From NCBI GenBank assembly GCA_965248765.1, contig CBDFKF010000004.1:2170001-2234000 (forward strand): a stretch of DNA of 64,000 bases, given 5' to 3'. This document shows, piece by piece, positions 7,800 to 17,499 of the stretch. This stretch comes from CBDFKF01 sp965248765 (lineage in GTDB: Bacteria > Pseudomonadota > Alphaproteobacteria > VGEJ01). A program made the position numbers and the translations under genes. Numbering within the stretch: position 1 is the first letter of the stretch; every line of letters starts with the position of its first letter. The notes under the pieces were generated by a model. The model did no database searches. It saw only the letters and a list, made by a program, of their open reading frames with translations, and was not told the origin of the DNA.

Positions 7800-8384
7800 T
7801 CAGTCACCAGTCAGCCCGAGCTCGATCTCCAACGCGCCGCAGAGCATCTGACCGACAAGTATGTGCATCTCCTGGATGCGGGCCGTGGTCCGAGAGGGGA
7901 CAATCAACAGCGGATCGGCCAGTCCGGGAAGTACGCCACCGTCGCCGCCGCTGAGGGCGGCGGCGATCAAGCCGCCGGCGCGCGCGGCTTCCAGACCCTG
8001 CACGACGTTCGGACTGCGGCCCGAGGTCGAGATGGCGATCGCGACGTCGCCGGGCTTGCCCAGCGCCTCGATCTGACGCGCGAACAGCCGCTCGAAGCCG
8101 AGATCGTTGCCGATCGCGGTCAACGCCGAGCTGTCAGTGGTGAGCGCGAGCGCTGGAATCGCCGCCCGGTCGTCGCGGTAGCGGACACAGAGCTCAGTCG
8201 CGAGGTGCTGGGCATCCGCGGCGCTGCCGCCGTTGCCGAAAAACAGAATCTTGTGGCCGGCGGAAACGGCCCTGGCACAGTGACCCAGAAGCCGAGCAAA
8301 CGGTTCGCGGACCGCGCCGGCAGTCTCGCCCAGCACCGTTCCGTGCTCGGCGAATTCAGCGCGGTAGAAGGCATCGAGATCCAT
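7800..8384 (-). CDS. gmhA: Sedoheptulose-7-phosphate isomerase (GmhA-like SIS protein)
   Basis: GmhA converts sedoheptulose 7-phosphate to D-glycero-D-manno-heptose 7-phosphate, the first step towards ADP- or GDP-heptose. The 194-residue protein has a single SIS domain with the phosphate-binding FFGNGGSAADAQHLATEL, then TTDSSALTAIGNDLGFE and AISTSGRSPNVVQG, and the C-terminal helix with EMHILVGQMLCGALE, whose Glu and His are typical of the zinc/active site. The start is either 8384 (MDLDAFY) or 8420 (MARLAGEE). The latter has a GAGAG ribosome site, so the choice is open. The gene is on the opposite strand to its neighbours, so it is regulated separately. Confidence 0.88.
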   Translation of the reverse strand: MDLDAFYRAEFAEHGTVLGETAGAVREPFARLLGHCARAVSAGHKILFFGNGGSAADAQHLATELCVRYRDDRAAIPALALTTDSSALTAIGNDLGFERLFARQIEALGKPGDVAIAISTSGRSPNVVQGLEAARAGGLIAAALSGGDGGVLPGLADPLLIVPSRTTARIQEMHILVGQMLCGALEIELGLTGD

Positions 8385-8537
8385 AACCGTTCCGGCCTCT
8401 TCTCCAGCCAAGCGCGCCATGATAGCTCTCGCCAGGCCGGCCGTGAGCGGAAAGTGCGATGACAGGCTCCGCTTTCGCGGCGCCCGCGGTCGTGATAAGA
8501 CCACCCGTCTCGATCCCGCGATCACCCCCCTTTCCCC

Positions 8538-9929
8538 ATGTCCGCCGGCCGCATCCTCCACCACTCGATTCTGCGCGAATACGACATCCGTGGCTTGGTC
8601 GGCGAGACCCTCGATGCCGACGATGCGCGCGCGATCGGTCGCGGTTTCGGGACCCTGATCGCCCGGGCCGGCGGCAGCCGCGCGTTCACCGGATATGACG
8701 GCAGATTGAGCTCGCCATCGCTCGAAGCGGCGCTGATCGAGGGTCTGGTGCAAGCCGGGGTGGATGTCGATCGGGCGAGCCTGGGGCCGACGCCCATGCT
8801 CTACCACTCCGTTCACACCACCGGCGCCGACGGCGGCGTGATGGTGACGGGCTCGCACAATCCGCCCGACTACAACGGCTTCAAGTTCATGCTCGGTGAG
8901 AAGGCCTTCTTCGGGCGGGCTATTCGGGAACTCGGGCAGACCATCGCTGATGGCGATTTTGCGAGCGGCGACGGCCGGGCACGGGACGTACCCCGCCTTA
9001 CTTCTTACGTCAGCTCGCTCGCTGAGGCCTACCGCGGTGAGCGTCCGCTCACTGTAGTATGGGATGCCGGCAACGGCGCGGCCGGCGAGGCAATGGCCAT
9101 GCTCGCCGGCCAGCTGCCGGGCCGCCATATTCTGCTCAACGAACGCATCGACGGAACGTTCCCCGTGCACCATCCCGACCCCACCGTGGCGGAGAACCTG
9201 GAGCAGCTACAGGAATCCGTTCTCGCCGAGGAAGCGGATCTCGGCGTTGCCTTCGACGGCGACGGCGATCGCCTCGGCATTATCGACGGCAAGGCCCGCA
9301 TACTATGGGGCGATCAGATTCTGGCCTTGCTCGCACGCGAGGTCTTGACGACCCATCCCGGCGCGACGGTCATCGCTGACGTCAAGGCAAGCCAGGTTCT
9401 TTTCGACGAGATCAGCCGGCTTGGGGGCGAGCCGTTGATGTGGCAGACCGGCCACTCCCGCATCAAGAGCAAGATGGCCGAGACCGGCGCTCCGTTGGCC
9501 GGGGAGATGAGTGGCCACATCTTCTTCGCCGATCGCAATTTCGGCTACGACGATGCGCTGTACGCCGCGGTGAGACTTATCAGCATCGTCGCCGGTGGCG
9601 CCGATGGCCTCGCTGACCTCCGCGATTCACTGCCAGCGCTTCTGAACACACCCGAGATCCGGTTCGCCTGTCCGGACGACCGCAAGTTCGGCGTCGTCGA
9701 TGAGGTGAAGGCGCGCCTCCTTGCCTCGCGGGCAGATGTCGAGACGATCGATGGCGTTCGTGTAAGCCATGAAGGCGGCTGGTGGTTGCTGAGGGCATCG
9801 AACACCCAGCCGGTGCTTGTCGCTCGGATCGAGGCAGTGAACGAGGAGGCGCTTGCGCGCCTGCGCGCTGAGCTGGTGGCCGAGCTTGAAGCATCCGACG
9901 TCGAGGCGCCCGACATGGCCTTGGCGTGA
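8538..9929 (+). CDS. Phosphomannomutase/phosphoglucomutase (AlgC/ManB-like)
   Basis: This 463-residue alpha-D-phosphohexomutase interconverts Man-6-P/Man-1-P and Glc-6-P/Glc-1-P, feeding GDP-mannose or UDP-glucose synthesis. It has all four signature loops: the phosphoserine S106 in TGSHNPPDYNG, the Mg site AFDGDGDRLGI, the sugar loop GEMSGHIFF, and the phosphate-binding RASNTQPVL near the C-terminus. The N-terminal REYDIRG is the typical bacterial PMM/PGM start. The Gfo/Idh gene starts 35 bases downstream, so an operon is likely. Preference for mannose or glucose phosphate cannot be read from sequence. Confidence 0.93.
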   Translation: MSAGRILHHSILREYDIRGLVGETLDADDARAIGRGFGTLIARAGGSRAFTGYDGRLSSPSLEAALIEGLVQAGVDVDRASLGPTPMLYHSVHTTGADGGVMVTGSHNPPDYNGFKFMLGEKAFFGRAIRELGQTIADGDFASGDGRARDVPRLTSYVSSLAEAYRGERPLTVVWDAGNGAAGEAMAMLAGQLPGRHILLNERIDGTFPVHHPDPTVAENLEQLQESVLAEEADLGVAFDGDGDRLGIIDGKARILWGDQILALLAREVLTTHPGATVIADVKASQVLFDEISRLGGEPLMWQTGHSRIKSKMAETGAPLAGEMSGHIFFADRNFGYDDALYAAVRLISIVAGGADGLADLRDSLPALLNTPEIRFACPDDRKFGVVDEVKARLLASRADVETIDGVRVSHEGGWWLLRASNTQPVLVARIEAVNEEALARLRAELVAELEASDVEAPDMALA

Positions 9930-9963
9930 GGCGGGGAGGGCCAGCCTGACTGGCTCGCCAACG

Positions 9964-10977
9964 GTGCGGGTGGCCGTTCTCGGCGCAGGGCACTGGGGCC
10001 GGCATCTGATTCGCAACTTTGGTGCGCTTGGCGCGCTCGCCGGGTTCGGCGATCGCGATGCGCGCGCCCTCGACCAATTCGACGGCCAGTATCCAACCGT
10101 GCCCCGGTTTGCAGCGGCCGATACACTGCTTGAGTCGGCCGACGTCGAGGCCGTGGCCATCGCTACGCCGGCGGCAACCCACGGTGCGCTCGCCGTCCGA
10201 GCACTCGCGGCCGGCAAGCACGTCTTCGTCGAGAAGCCGCTTGCACTCACCGCGGCGGAAGCTGTCGCGATCCGAGAACGGCTGGCCATGACCGACCGCA
10301 TCCTCATGGTCGGCCATCTCTTGCTGTATCACCCCGCGTTCGAGGCGCTCGAGCGGACCGTTGGTGCCGGCAAGCTCGGCGACCTCCGCTACGCCTATTC
10401 GAACCGCCTCTCGCTGGGGCGTATTCGCCGCGAAGAGAACTCGTTGTGGTCGTTTGCGCCGCACGACATTTCGATGATTCTGCACTTGACCGGTGAGCTG
10501 CCGGTGCAGGTGATGGCGAGTGGCAGCATGCAGCTCAATCCCAGCGTTGCCGACACCAGCCTGTCCTACCTTCGCTTCGCCAACAACATCGAGGCTCACA
10601 TCTTCGTCTCGTGGCTCCACCCTTTTAAGGACCACCGGTTGGTCGTGGTCGGCAGCGACGGGATGATTGTTTTCAACGACGTGGCCGCGGGCGCGCGCAA
10701 GCTGTTGTTTTACCCTCACACAGCCCGGTGGGAGGGTGATGCGCCGATCGTTGAGGAGGCACCTGCCGAGCCCATCGCCTACGACGACGACGAACCGCTG
10801 CGCCGAGAATGTCAGCACTTCCTTTCGTGTGTCCGCGACGGCGCGCGGCCCCGATCAGATGTCGAGGAGGGGACCCGGGTCCTGACCGTTCTGGAGGCGT
10901 GCCAGCGCTCGATGGTGAGTCGCCTCCCGGTCGATCTCGGTCCCGGCACCGACTTTACCACTCCAGCCGGAACCTAA
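9964..10977 (+). CDS. Gfo/Idh/MocA family sugar dehydrogenase (WlbA/WbpB-like)
   Basis: This NAD(P)-dependent dehydrogenase of about 337 residues probably oxidises a nucleotide sugar. The Rossmann motif is AVLGAGHWGRHLIRNFG at the very start, the catalytic-lysine motif is HVFVEKPLALT, and FAPHDISMILHL contains the second catalytic histidine. A GTG at 9964 is the best start because it sits at the first residue of the Rossmann strand; longer frames add only unrelated sequence. In the WbpB/WlbA pathway such an enzyme makes the 3-keto sugar that a DegT aminotransferase then aminates. A DegT gene (frameshifted) lies at 172-1306, so both steps are present in this locus. Confidence 0.87.
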   Translation: MRVAVLGAGHWGRHLIRNFGALGALAGFGDRDARALDQFDGQYPTVPRFAAADTLLESADVEAVAIATPAATHGALAVRALAAGKHVFVEKPLALTAAEAVAIRERLAMTDRILMVGHLLLYHPAFEALERTVGAGKLGDLRYAYSNRLSLGRIRREENSLWSFAPHDISMILHLTGELPVQVMASGSMQLNPSVADTSLSYLRFANNIEAHIFVSWLHPFKDHRLVVVGSDGMIVFNDVAAGARKLLFYPHTARWEGDAPIVEEAPAEPIAYDDDEPLRRECQHFLSCVRDGARPRSDVEEGTRVLTVLEACQRSMVSRLPVDLGPGTDFTTPAGT

Positions 10978-10981
10978 TTGC

Positions 10982-11010
10982 TTGACAAAGCTCGTTCTTT
11001 TTTCTGCTAT
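10982..11010 (+). promoter_or_regulatory. Putative sigma-70 promoter for the WecA-like gene
   Basis: A consensus -35 TTGACA (10982-10987) is followed after 17 bases by TGCTAT (11005-11010), about 36 bases before the ATG at 11047. The -35 is perfect but the -10 is weak, so the call is moderate. It would allow the initiating transferase to be expressed apart from the upstream operon. Confidence 0.4.
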
Positions 11011-11046
11011 GCCCTAATGGGTCGCTAAGCACCCGCGCGAGGCCCA

Positions 11047-12057
11047 ATGACCGCGACATACGTGCTGCTGGGAGCACTCAGCCTCCTCATCTGTCTGGCG
11101 GCGCGGCCGCTCGGCCGGATGGCCGGGGTGCTCGACGTGCCGGATGGCAAGCGGAAGACCCACGCGCGTACAACACCGCTGATCGGCGGCGTTGCGGCCA
11201 TGTTCCCTGTCACCGTCATGTGCGCATACCTGGCGGCGACCACGGCCTACCTTCCGTTCTACGCGACCCTCGGCGTGAGCGCCCTCGCCTTCCTCTTGGT
11301 CGGCCTGGTCGACGATCGCGGTCAGATCCGCCCGCTATTCCGGCTGATCCTCTCAACAGCGCTCTGCTACGGCGCCGTATTGGCAGTGCCAGCCCTTCGT
11401 GTCGACTTCTTGCTGTTCAGCTTCTATCCCCATTTGTTGGCGCCCGAAGCGTGGGTATTGCTGCCCTTCACGGTTGTGTGCCTGGTCGGGCTCCAGAACG
11501 CTACCAACATGGCCGATGGCAAGGACGGCCTCGCGATCGGACTGTCGCTCCTGTGGACCGCACTGCTCCTGGCTTACGCGCCGGATCATCTGAGGCCTCT
11601 GTTGCTCGTGCTCGCCGTCGGCCTTGGCATCACCCTTGCCTTCAACCTCAACGGCCGCCTGTTCCTAGGCGATTCCGGCAGTTACTCGATCAGCGCCTTC
11701 GTCGGCTTGGTGACCGTCTACTGCTATCACGTTGGCTTCCCCGTGCTCAGGGCTGACGCAGTCGCGCTATGGTTCCTGATCCCCGTGGTCGACTGTCTTC
11801 GCCTGATGGCGGTACGCCTGACCATGGGCCGCTCTCCCTTCAGCTCCGATCAGAACCACCTGCACCACGTTTTGATGCGTTGGATGCCGTGGCGTTGGGG
11901 TCTGCCGTTCTATTTGGCGCTGGTTGGCCTACCGAGCATGCTCGCGCATTGGCTGCCGAGCCTCACCGTGCTGTGGGCACTGGGCGTTCTTGTTGTCTAT
12001 GGGTTCGTGGTCGGGCTCAGAGGTCAAACCGTGGACCATCGCCTCACGAGCACCTGA
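11047..12057 (+). CDS. WecA/MraY-family undecaprenyl-phosphate sugar-1-phosphate transferase
   Basis: This integral membrane enzyme transfers a HexNAc-1-phosphate from its UDP donor to undecaprenyl phosphate and so starts polysaccharide repeat assembly. The 336-residue protein has about ten hydrophobic segments and the polyprenyl-transferase motifs in order: GLVDDRG (paired Asp), NATNMADGKDGLA (catalytic Asp region, with K in place of the commoner I), FNLNGRLFLGDSGS, and SDQNHLHH. A strong -35 lies upstream. It is followed by a 209-base gap to the kinase gene. WecA-type rather than MraY-type is favoured by the HLHH motif and the cluster context. Confidence 0.9.
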   Translation: MTATYVLLGALSLLICLAARPLGRMAGVLDVPDGKRKTHARTTPLIGGVAAMFPVTVMCAYLAATTAYLPFYATLGVSALAFLLVGLVDDRGQIRPLFRLILSTALCYGAVLAVPALRVDFLLFSFYPHLLAPEAWVLLPFTVVCLVGLQNATNMADGKDGLAIGLSLLWTALLLAYAPDHLRPLLLVLAVGLGITLAFNLNGRLFLGDSGSYSISAFVGLVTVYCYHVGFPVLRADAVALWFLIPVVDCLRLMAVRLTMGRSPFSSDQNHLHHVLMRWMPWRWGLPFYLALVGLPSMLAHWLPSLTVLWALGVLVVYGFVVGLRGQTVDHRLTST

Positions 12058-12266
12058 TCAAGGCCCGGCGCGCGCTGATCGCTTACCTCGGAGCCGCTCT
12101 TACGCCGCGGACGATGGCCCCTCGCCGATGCCGCCGTCAATTGACAAAGCCCTACCCCCTTGTCTAGGAACACCGTAAGCAGGCGCGCCCACCGCCGGAG
12201 CACAGCGCCAGCCGCGAATCGCCGAGCGTGCATCGCGGCGGCGGTGGTAGCAGGCTGGGTCACCAG

Positions 12267-14825
12267 ATGAACACGGCCGCAACGCGCGGTATTTCGTATC
12301 GACAGATCATCGGACTTGGGTTGGGCTTGGCGCTGGTGGCCGGGCTCGTCTTCGTCGTGTTTCTCGTTGCCTTCGACAGCATTGAGACGGAGCGGGGTCG
12401 CAGCATCCAGCTCGAGTTCTGCGAACGTCAGCTCAGTGCGGTGCGTGGCATCGCCCTGGACGCAGAGCGTTTCGCTGCGGCCCGAGACCCCGTGGAACGA
12501 CGGCTTATCGGCGCTGAGATCGCCGCCGCTGCCGACTCGATGGCGGCAGTGCACGCCACGGTGCTGACGGGCGAGGCAGGCTTCGCCAAACTCGGCGAGA
12601 CCACTACCGCTTTTGTCGCCGGCTTGCAGGAGCTAGTGAAAAGCGCACCCGGATCGGCGGATGAGCGCGTGCTGGTGCAGCGCATCCGGAGCGCCGCGAC
12701 CACGGACCTCCGATCGGGGCTGCAGGAACTGGCCGCCAAGCTGCGGCTCGCACGTGACGCCGCCGGGCAGAAAACGAGGCGACTGCAGCTCGGCACCCTG
12801 ATCGTCATTATCCTGGCCGTCGGCGCCGGCCTCCTCTTTATGTACGGTCGTGGCCGCCGCGACCTCGCCAAGGCGGCGACAAGCAAGAGCGAGGTCACAG
12901 CGCCTGGCAATGCTCTGGCTGATGCCATCGAGAGCATGAGCGAGGGTGTCGCCCTCTATGACGGCGATGATCGCCTCGTTCTGTGTAACGGCCTCTATCG
13001 CGAGCAGTTCGCCGCCGCCGGCATCGTCCTCGAGCCGGGTCGACCCTTCGAGACGACCTTGCGCGAAGTGGTGAACCACGGACTCATCGCCGATGTCGGG
13101 GACGATCCTGAAGCATGGATCGGCACACGGCTGGAACAGCACCGCAATCCCCGCGGGCCGATCAAGATTCTTCTCACCAGCGGCCGGTGCTTGCAAATCG
13201 GCGAGTACCAGGCCGGCGACAGCGGCATCGTCACCATTCAGACGGATATCACCGAGATGGAGCATCGCGAGGCCGCGCGTAAGGCCCGCGAGGAAATCAC
13301 TCGCTCGATCGTGGACAGCGTCTTCGACGGCATCGTGACCTTCGACTCGGAGTTCCAGGTGGATAGCCTCAACCCTGCGGCTGAGGCGATGTTCGGGTAC
13401 GCCGCGGACGAGATCGGCGGCGAATCGTTCCTGCGGTTGCTCGCCGAGCCGTTTGATGCGGAGTACCGCGAGGCGCTTGGCCGCGCCTTCGAGACCGACG
13501 GGGTGCCCCAACTGGACGGCATCCGCGAGATTCTCGGGCGACGCAAGGACGGGACGACGTTTCCGCTCGAAATCGCCGTCGGCGAGCTGCGCGGCACCTG
13601 GACGCTGCCTGAGCGCCGCCGCACCCGGCGGCGAGTCTTTATCGCCACGACGCGCGATGTGAGCGCCCAGACTGAGCTCACACGCCAGCTGCAACAATCG
13701 CAGAAGATGGAGGCGATCGGCACCCTCGCCGGCGGGATCGCCCATGATTTCAACAATATTCTGTCGATCATCCTGGGCTATGCGAGCCTTGCGCTCGAGA
13801 GCAACAAAGACGAAGACGACAACCGCGAGAACCTTGAGATGGTGGTGCAGGCAGGCCGCCGCGCGCGCGACCTCGTCGATCAAATCCTCACGTTCAGCCG
13901 GCGTAGCGAGCACGAGAGGGTCGCGGTCGACCTCAGGCTGGTGGTCAACGAGGTGCTCAAGCTGATCCGCTCGACACTGCCATCGACCATCGAGATCCGT
14001 CAGAATATTGGTACCGAACCGGCGCCGGTTCTCGCCGATTCGTCCCAGCTCCATCAGGTCATAATGAATCTCTGCGCTAACGCCGGCCAGGCGATGGAGG
14101 AAGACGGCGGGCTCCTCGAAATCACGCTCGAGCGCACCACGCTCGACGGTGCAACGAGCCGCCGTTACGGAGAGCGGCCGCCGGGGGACTATTACGAGCT
14201 CGCCATCCGCGATACCGGCCACGGTATGGCACCGGCGGTCCTCGAGCGGATATTCGAACCCTTCTTCACGACCAAAGGGGTTGGCCGCGGCACCGGCCTT
14301 GGGCTTGCCGTGGCCCACGGCATCGTCAGCGATCACGGTGGTGCCATCGCGGTCGACAGCGTCGTGGGCGCCGGCAGCCGCTTCGACGTCGTGATCCCGG
14401 CGCACGACGGGCCACCGGCGATCGCCAGCGAAGGGAACCGCCAGCAGGCGCCGCATGGGCGCGGGCGCATCCTCTTCGTCGACGACGAGCCGACGCTGGT
14501 GCGGATGGCTGACAAGGTGCTAACCCGCCTTGGCTACACGGTGACCGGCGAGACCGAAAGCCTCGCAGCACTCGAGCGTTTTCGCAGCGATCCAGCCGCG
14601 TTTGACCTGGTGGTGACGGATCAGACGATGCCGGGCATGACCGGGGATGCGCTGATACGCGAGCTGCGGCGCTGCCGCGACGACATCCCGGTGGTGGTCT
14701 GCACCGGTCTCGGCCAGCATTTCACCGCGGCCATGGTGGAGGAACTCAACCTCGCCGGCTTCCTGCGCAAGCCGCTCATGCCGCACGAGCTCGGGCGCAT
14801 CGTCGGGCAAGCCCTCGACCACTAG
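12267..14825 (+). CDS. Hybrid sensor histidine kinase with two PAS domains and a C-terminal receiver
   Basis: This 852-residue membrane sensor starts at the ATG at 12267. One transmembrane helix lies near residues 8-33 and a second near 172-192, enclosing a periplasmic helical sensor. A PAS-like domain follows (AIESMSEGVALYDGDDRLVLC), then a second PAS (FDGIVTFDSEFQVDSLNP). The phosphoacceptor is in LAGGIAHDFNNILSI, the ATP site has NLCANAGQAM, DTGHGM and GTGLGLA, and the receiver has FVDDEPTLV, the phospho-Asp in VVTDQTMPG, and LRKPL. This is the CckA-like single-His class with its own receiver. It lies downstream of the polysaccharide genes, but no output protein is adjacent, so its target is unknown. 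Confidence 0.92.
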   Translation: MNTAATRGISYRQIIGLGLGLALVAGLVFVVFLVAFDSIETERGRSIQLEFCERQLSAVRGIALDAERFAAARDPVERRLIGAEIAAAADSMAAVHATVLTGEAGFAKLGETTTAFVAGLQELVKSAPGSADERVLVQRIRSAATTDLRSGLQELAAKLRLARDAAGQKTRRLQLGTLIVIILAVGAGLLFMYGRGRRDLAKAATSKSEVTAPGNALADAIESMSEGVALYDGDDRLVLCNGLYREQFAAAGIVLEPGRPFETTLREVVNHGLIADVGDDPEAWIGTRLEQHRNPRGPIKILLTSGRCLQIGEYQAGDSGIVTIQTDITEMEHREAARKAREEITRSIVDSVFDGIVTFDSEFQVDSLNPAAEAMFGYAADEIGGESFLRLLAEPFDAEYREALGRAFETDGVPQLDGIREILGRRKDGTTFPLEIAVGELRGTWTLPERRRTRRRVFIATTRDVSAQTELTRQLQQSQKMEAIGTLAGGIAHDFNNILSIILGYASLALESNKDEDDNRENLEMVVQAGRRARDLVDQILTFSRRSEHERVAVDLRLVVNEVLKLIRSTLPSTIEIRQNIGTEPAPVLADSSQLHQVIMNLCANAGQAMEEDGGLLEITLERTTLDGATSRRYGERPPGDYYELAIRDTGHGMAPAVLERIFEPFFTTKGVGRGTGLGLAVAHGIVSDHGGAIAVDSVVGAGSRFDVVIPAHDGPPAIASEGNRQQAPHGRGRILFVDDEPTLVRMADKVLTRLGYTVTGETESLAALERFRSDPAAFDLVVTDQTMPGMTGDALIRELRRCRDDIPVVVCTGLGQHFTAAMVEELNLAGFLRKPLMPHELGRIVGQALDH

Positions 14826-14878
14826 GGGTGTCGCGTTGCGCGTTGGAACGAAGCTGCCTATTTTCCACGAGGGCCTGC

Positions 14879-14953
14879 TGGGGCGTAGCCAAGTGGTAAG
14901 GCACCGGTTTTTGGTACCGGCATTCGCAGGTTCGAGTCCTGCCGCCCCAGCCA
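14879..14953 (+). tRNA. tRNA-Gln (anticodon UUG)
   Basis: The 75-base cloverleaf has acceptor arms TGGGGCG (14879-14885) and CGCCCCA (14943-14949), discriminator G and an encoded CCA. The anticodon stem CCGGT/ACCGG closes a 7-base loop, TTTTGGT, whose middle gives UUG. The T-loop is GTTCGAGTC. It lies 53 bases after the hybrid kinase stop. The degraded, IS-rich stretch begins shortly downstream. Confidence 0.97.
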
Positions 14954-15013
14954 ATTCACGCTTGTTTGCCCGATTTCCTTTCGTAGCGACCGAGTGCAGC
15001 TCGCGAGGGTCGC

Positions 15014-15764
15014 CTAGAACTGTACTCTCTGGCTCAAGGCGCCATCCACGATCAGATTGGTACCGTTAATGAAACTCGCAGCCGGACTTGCTAGGAAGAC
15101 CGTCGCGTTGACGACCTCCTGGGGCGTGCCCATGCGCCCCATGGGGTTGCGGTTGAAGGCCATCTTGAAGATCTCCGGTGCCTCCCGCTCGCGCTGCTGC
15201 CAGACGCTACCATCGAAATAGATCGTCCCGGGCGAGACCGTATTAGCGCGGATACGCTTCGGCGCAAGTTCAGCGCTCAAGCCCGCCATGTAGGCGATTA
15301 GCGCCGCCTTCACGGCATTGTAGGGCCGCACGCCGCCGAACACGGCGACCGCCGCGACGCTGGAAATCGCCACGATCGAGGCGGAATCCGATTTCTCCAA
15401 ATAGGGCATCGCCGCTTCCACCGCGCGGACTGTCCCTAAGAGGTCGATCTCCGTGCCGGCGCGCCAGGAATCTTCGCCGGGCGCGGTGCCTATGGCGCTG
15501 ACGCTGGGCACCAGAATATCGAGCCCGCCCAGCTCGTCGGCCGCGCTGGCAACCCAGGCGCGGAACGCATCGTTGTCGGCGACGTCGACGGCGCCGCCGA
15601 TCGCCCGCGCGCCGCTTGCCTTCAAGGCGGCCACGGTTGCCTCCATTGCGGGCGCAGAGCGCAACATCACAGCCGTCCGCGGCCAGCGTCTCGGCAATCT
15701 TGCGGCCGATCCCGCGCGTGCCGCCAGTGACGATGGCGCGCTTACCCTGCAATCCCAAATCCAT
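15014..15764 (-). pseudogene. Short-chain dehydrogenase/reductase (FabG-like), frameshifted
   Basis: The gene starts at an ATG at 15764 with a strong GAGGAG site. The N-terminal cofactor motif is intact (AIVTGGTRGIGRKIAE), but the frame changes near 15652, after VALCAR. The rest of the SDR (SVSAIGTAPG, the catalytic SIVAISSVAAVAVFGG and Y-N-A-V-K, and the C-terminal INGTNLIVDGA) is in the next frame to 15014. The span of 751 bases is one base over a multiple of three, consistent with one inserted base, perhaps in CCC. Repaired, it is a 249-residue classical SDR. It lies directly downstream of an amidase stub in the same direction. Confidence 0.82.
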
Positions 15765-15816
15765 CTCGTTCTCCTCACTAATCAAGTGGCGGGCGGTGAT
15801 CTTTCCAAGGCGTCGC

Positions 15817-15993
15817 CTACTCATAGACACGGGCGACGCGATAGACGGTCGCCTCTTCAAACGGTTTGCCGATGATCTGCATCGCCAGCGGGAAACCGTT
15901 ATCAATGAAGCCGATCGGCAAGGCAATCGCCGGGCTGCCGGTAACGATGCTATGGCAGCCATCTCGCAGCCAATTGAAGCCGTCTCCCGTCCT
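15817..15993 (-). pseudogene. C-terminal fragment of an amidase-signature family protein
   Basis: The minus-strand frame reads GFNWLRDGCHSIVTGSPAIA, then PIGFIDNGFPLAMQIIGKPF, then EEATVYRVARVYE and a TAG at 15817. This is the typical last ~55 residues of amidase-signature hydrolases (glutamyl-tRNA amidotransferase A fold). A stop at 15994-15996 closes the frame upstream, so the catalytic Ser-Ser-Lys part is absent. The break lies about 80 bases from the left end of the IS256 element. The fragment cannot be active. Confidence 0.75.
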
Positions 15994-16072
15994 TCAGAAG
16001 GCGCATCAGAGCAAGCTCCGGCGCGCGGCACATAGCTCTATGGGCACCCAGAACGGCAACCATTCGCAGGTC

Positions 16073-17499
16073 GTGTCCCTTTGAGTGGTGTAGGAGCTGT
16101 GGGTAACCGGCTTGCCGTAGCGACCGCCAAGAGTCTGGCCTAGGCAAGCCGGTTATCCACAGCGGGCGGTCATCGCGGTTTCCGGTTTAGGGTTGGGTTG
16201 TGGCAACGCAACCTGGAACCAATGGAGACCACGATGACCGACGACATGATGACGCTTCGTAGTTTGCTGGAAAAGAGTTCTGACGCCGATCTGCTGCGCG
16301 AGATGATCGGCTTCACCGCCCAGCGTTTGATGGAACTGGAGGTCCGGGGCCTGACCGGCGCCGGCCACGGCGAGCGTTCGCCGGCGCGCATCAACCACCG
16401 CAACGGCTATCGCGACCGGGTGTGGGAGAGCCGCGCCGGCAGCGTCGCGCTGAACATTCCCAAGCTGCGGAAGGGCTCCTACTTCCCCGGCTTCCTGGAG
16501 CCCCGGCGGATGGCCGAGAAGGCGCTCACGGCGGTGATCCAGGAGGCCTACATCCAGGGCGTCTCGACCCGATCGGTCGATGACCTGGTCCAGGCCATGG
16601 GTATGACCGGCATCTCCAAGAGCCAGGTCTCGCGGCTCTGCGGAGAGATCGACGACAAGGTCCGGACCTTCCTCGAGCGGCCCCTGGAAGGCGACTGGCC
16701 CTACCTCTGGCTGGATGCAACCTATGTGAAGGTGCGCCAGTCCGGGCGCATCGTCTCGGTCGCGGTGATCGTCGCCGTCGCCGTCAACACCCAGGGCCGG
16801 CGCGAGGTCCTCGGCATGGCGGTCGGCGCCTCGGAGGCCGAGACCTTCTGGACCGAGTTCCTCCGATGCCTGGCCAGACGGGGTTTGCGCGGCGTCACGC
16901 TGGTGATCTCCGATGACCACAAGGGCCTCAAGGCCGCCGCCGCTCGTGTCCTCAACGCCACTTGGCAGCGCTGCCGGGTGCACTTCATGCGCAACCTCCT
17001 GGGCCATGCCGGCAAGCAGGGCCGGCGCGTGGTCTCCGCCTTCGTCGCCACCGCCTTCGCCCAGGAGGACGCCGCGGCCGCCAAGACCCAGTGGCGCCAG
17101 GTGGCCGACCAGCTCCGCCCCAAGGCGCCCAAGCTGGCAAACCTCATGGACCAAGCCGAGCCCGACGTGCTGGCCTATATGAGCTTCCCCAAGGAGCACC
17201 GCACCAAGCTCCACTCGACCAATCCCCTGGAGCGCCTCAACGGCGAGATCAAGCGCCGCACCAACGTCGTCGGCATCTTCCCCAACGAGGCCGCCATCAC
17301 CCGACTGAGCGGCGCTATCCTCATGGAGCAGAACGACGAATGGGCGGTGCAGAGGGCGCGCTACATGACCCTGGAAACCATCGCGCCGGTGAGCGACAAT
17401 GCCCTCATCAAGATGCCTCCCGAGGCCGCTCGAGCGATCCGGCTCAGCCCGCCGGACACCGCGACCCGCTCGCGGCTCTTACACCACGTCACGGGACAC
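16073..17499 (+). mobile_element. IS256-family insertion sequence
   Basis: The element is 1427 bp. Terminal repeats GTGTCCC-n6-TGGTGTAGGAG (16073-16096) and its inverted partner (17476-17499) match at 19 of 24 positions. It carries one mutator-type transposase. No 8-9 bp target duplication was seen: the flanks CGCAGGTC and GATCATCA differ. This suggests that a deletion or recombination removed one side after insertion. Confidence 0.85.
16096..16163. repeat. Subterminal hairpin of the IS256 element carrying a DnaA-box-like arm
   Basis: A 21-base arm at 16096-16116 pairs with 16143-16163 with one mismatch, around a 26-base loop. It lies just inside the left terminal repeat and before the transposase start. 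The right arm contains TTATCCACA (16153-16161), identical to the E. coli DnaA-box consensus; the left arm has one change from it. It may be a terminator-like block to outside transcription or a transposase/host-factor site. Confidence 0.65.

Noticed and set aside
9580..10818. 412-codon open frame on the minus strand
   Set aside because: It is antisense to the mutase and Gfo/Idh genes and its product has no recognisable fold.
12633..14456. 607-codon open frame on the minus strand
   Set aside because: It is a shadow of the hybrid histidine kinase, whose domains are complete on the plus strand.
16153..16161. DnaA box as a sign of a replication origin
   Set aside because: Only one exact box and one variant, both inside an IS256 hairpin; there is no AT-rich unwinding region, dnaA, or other origin gene.
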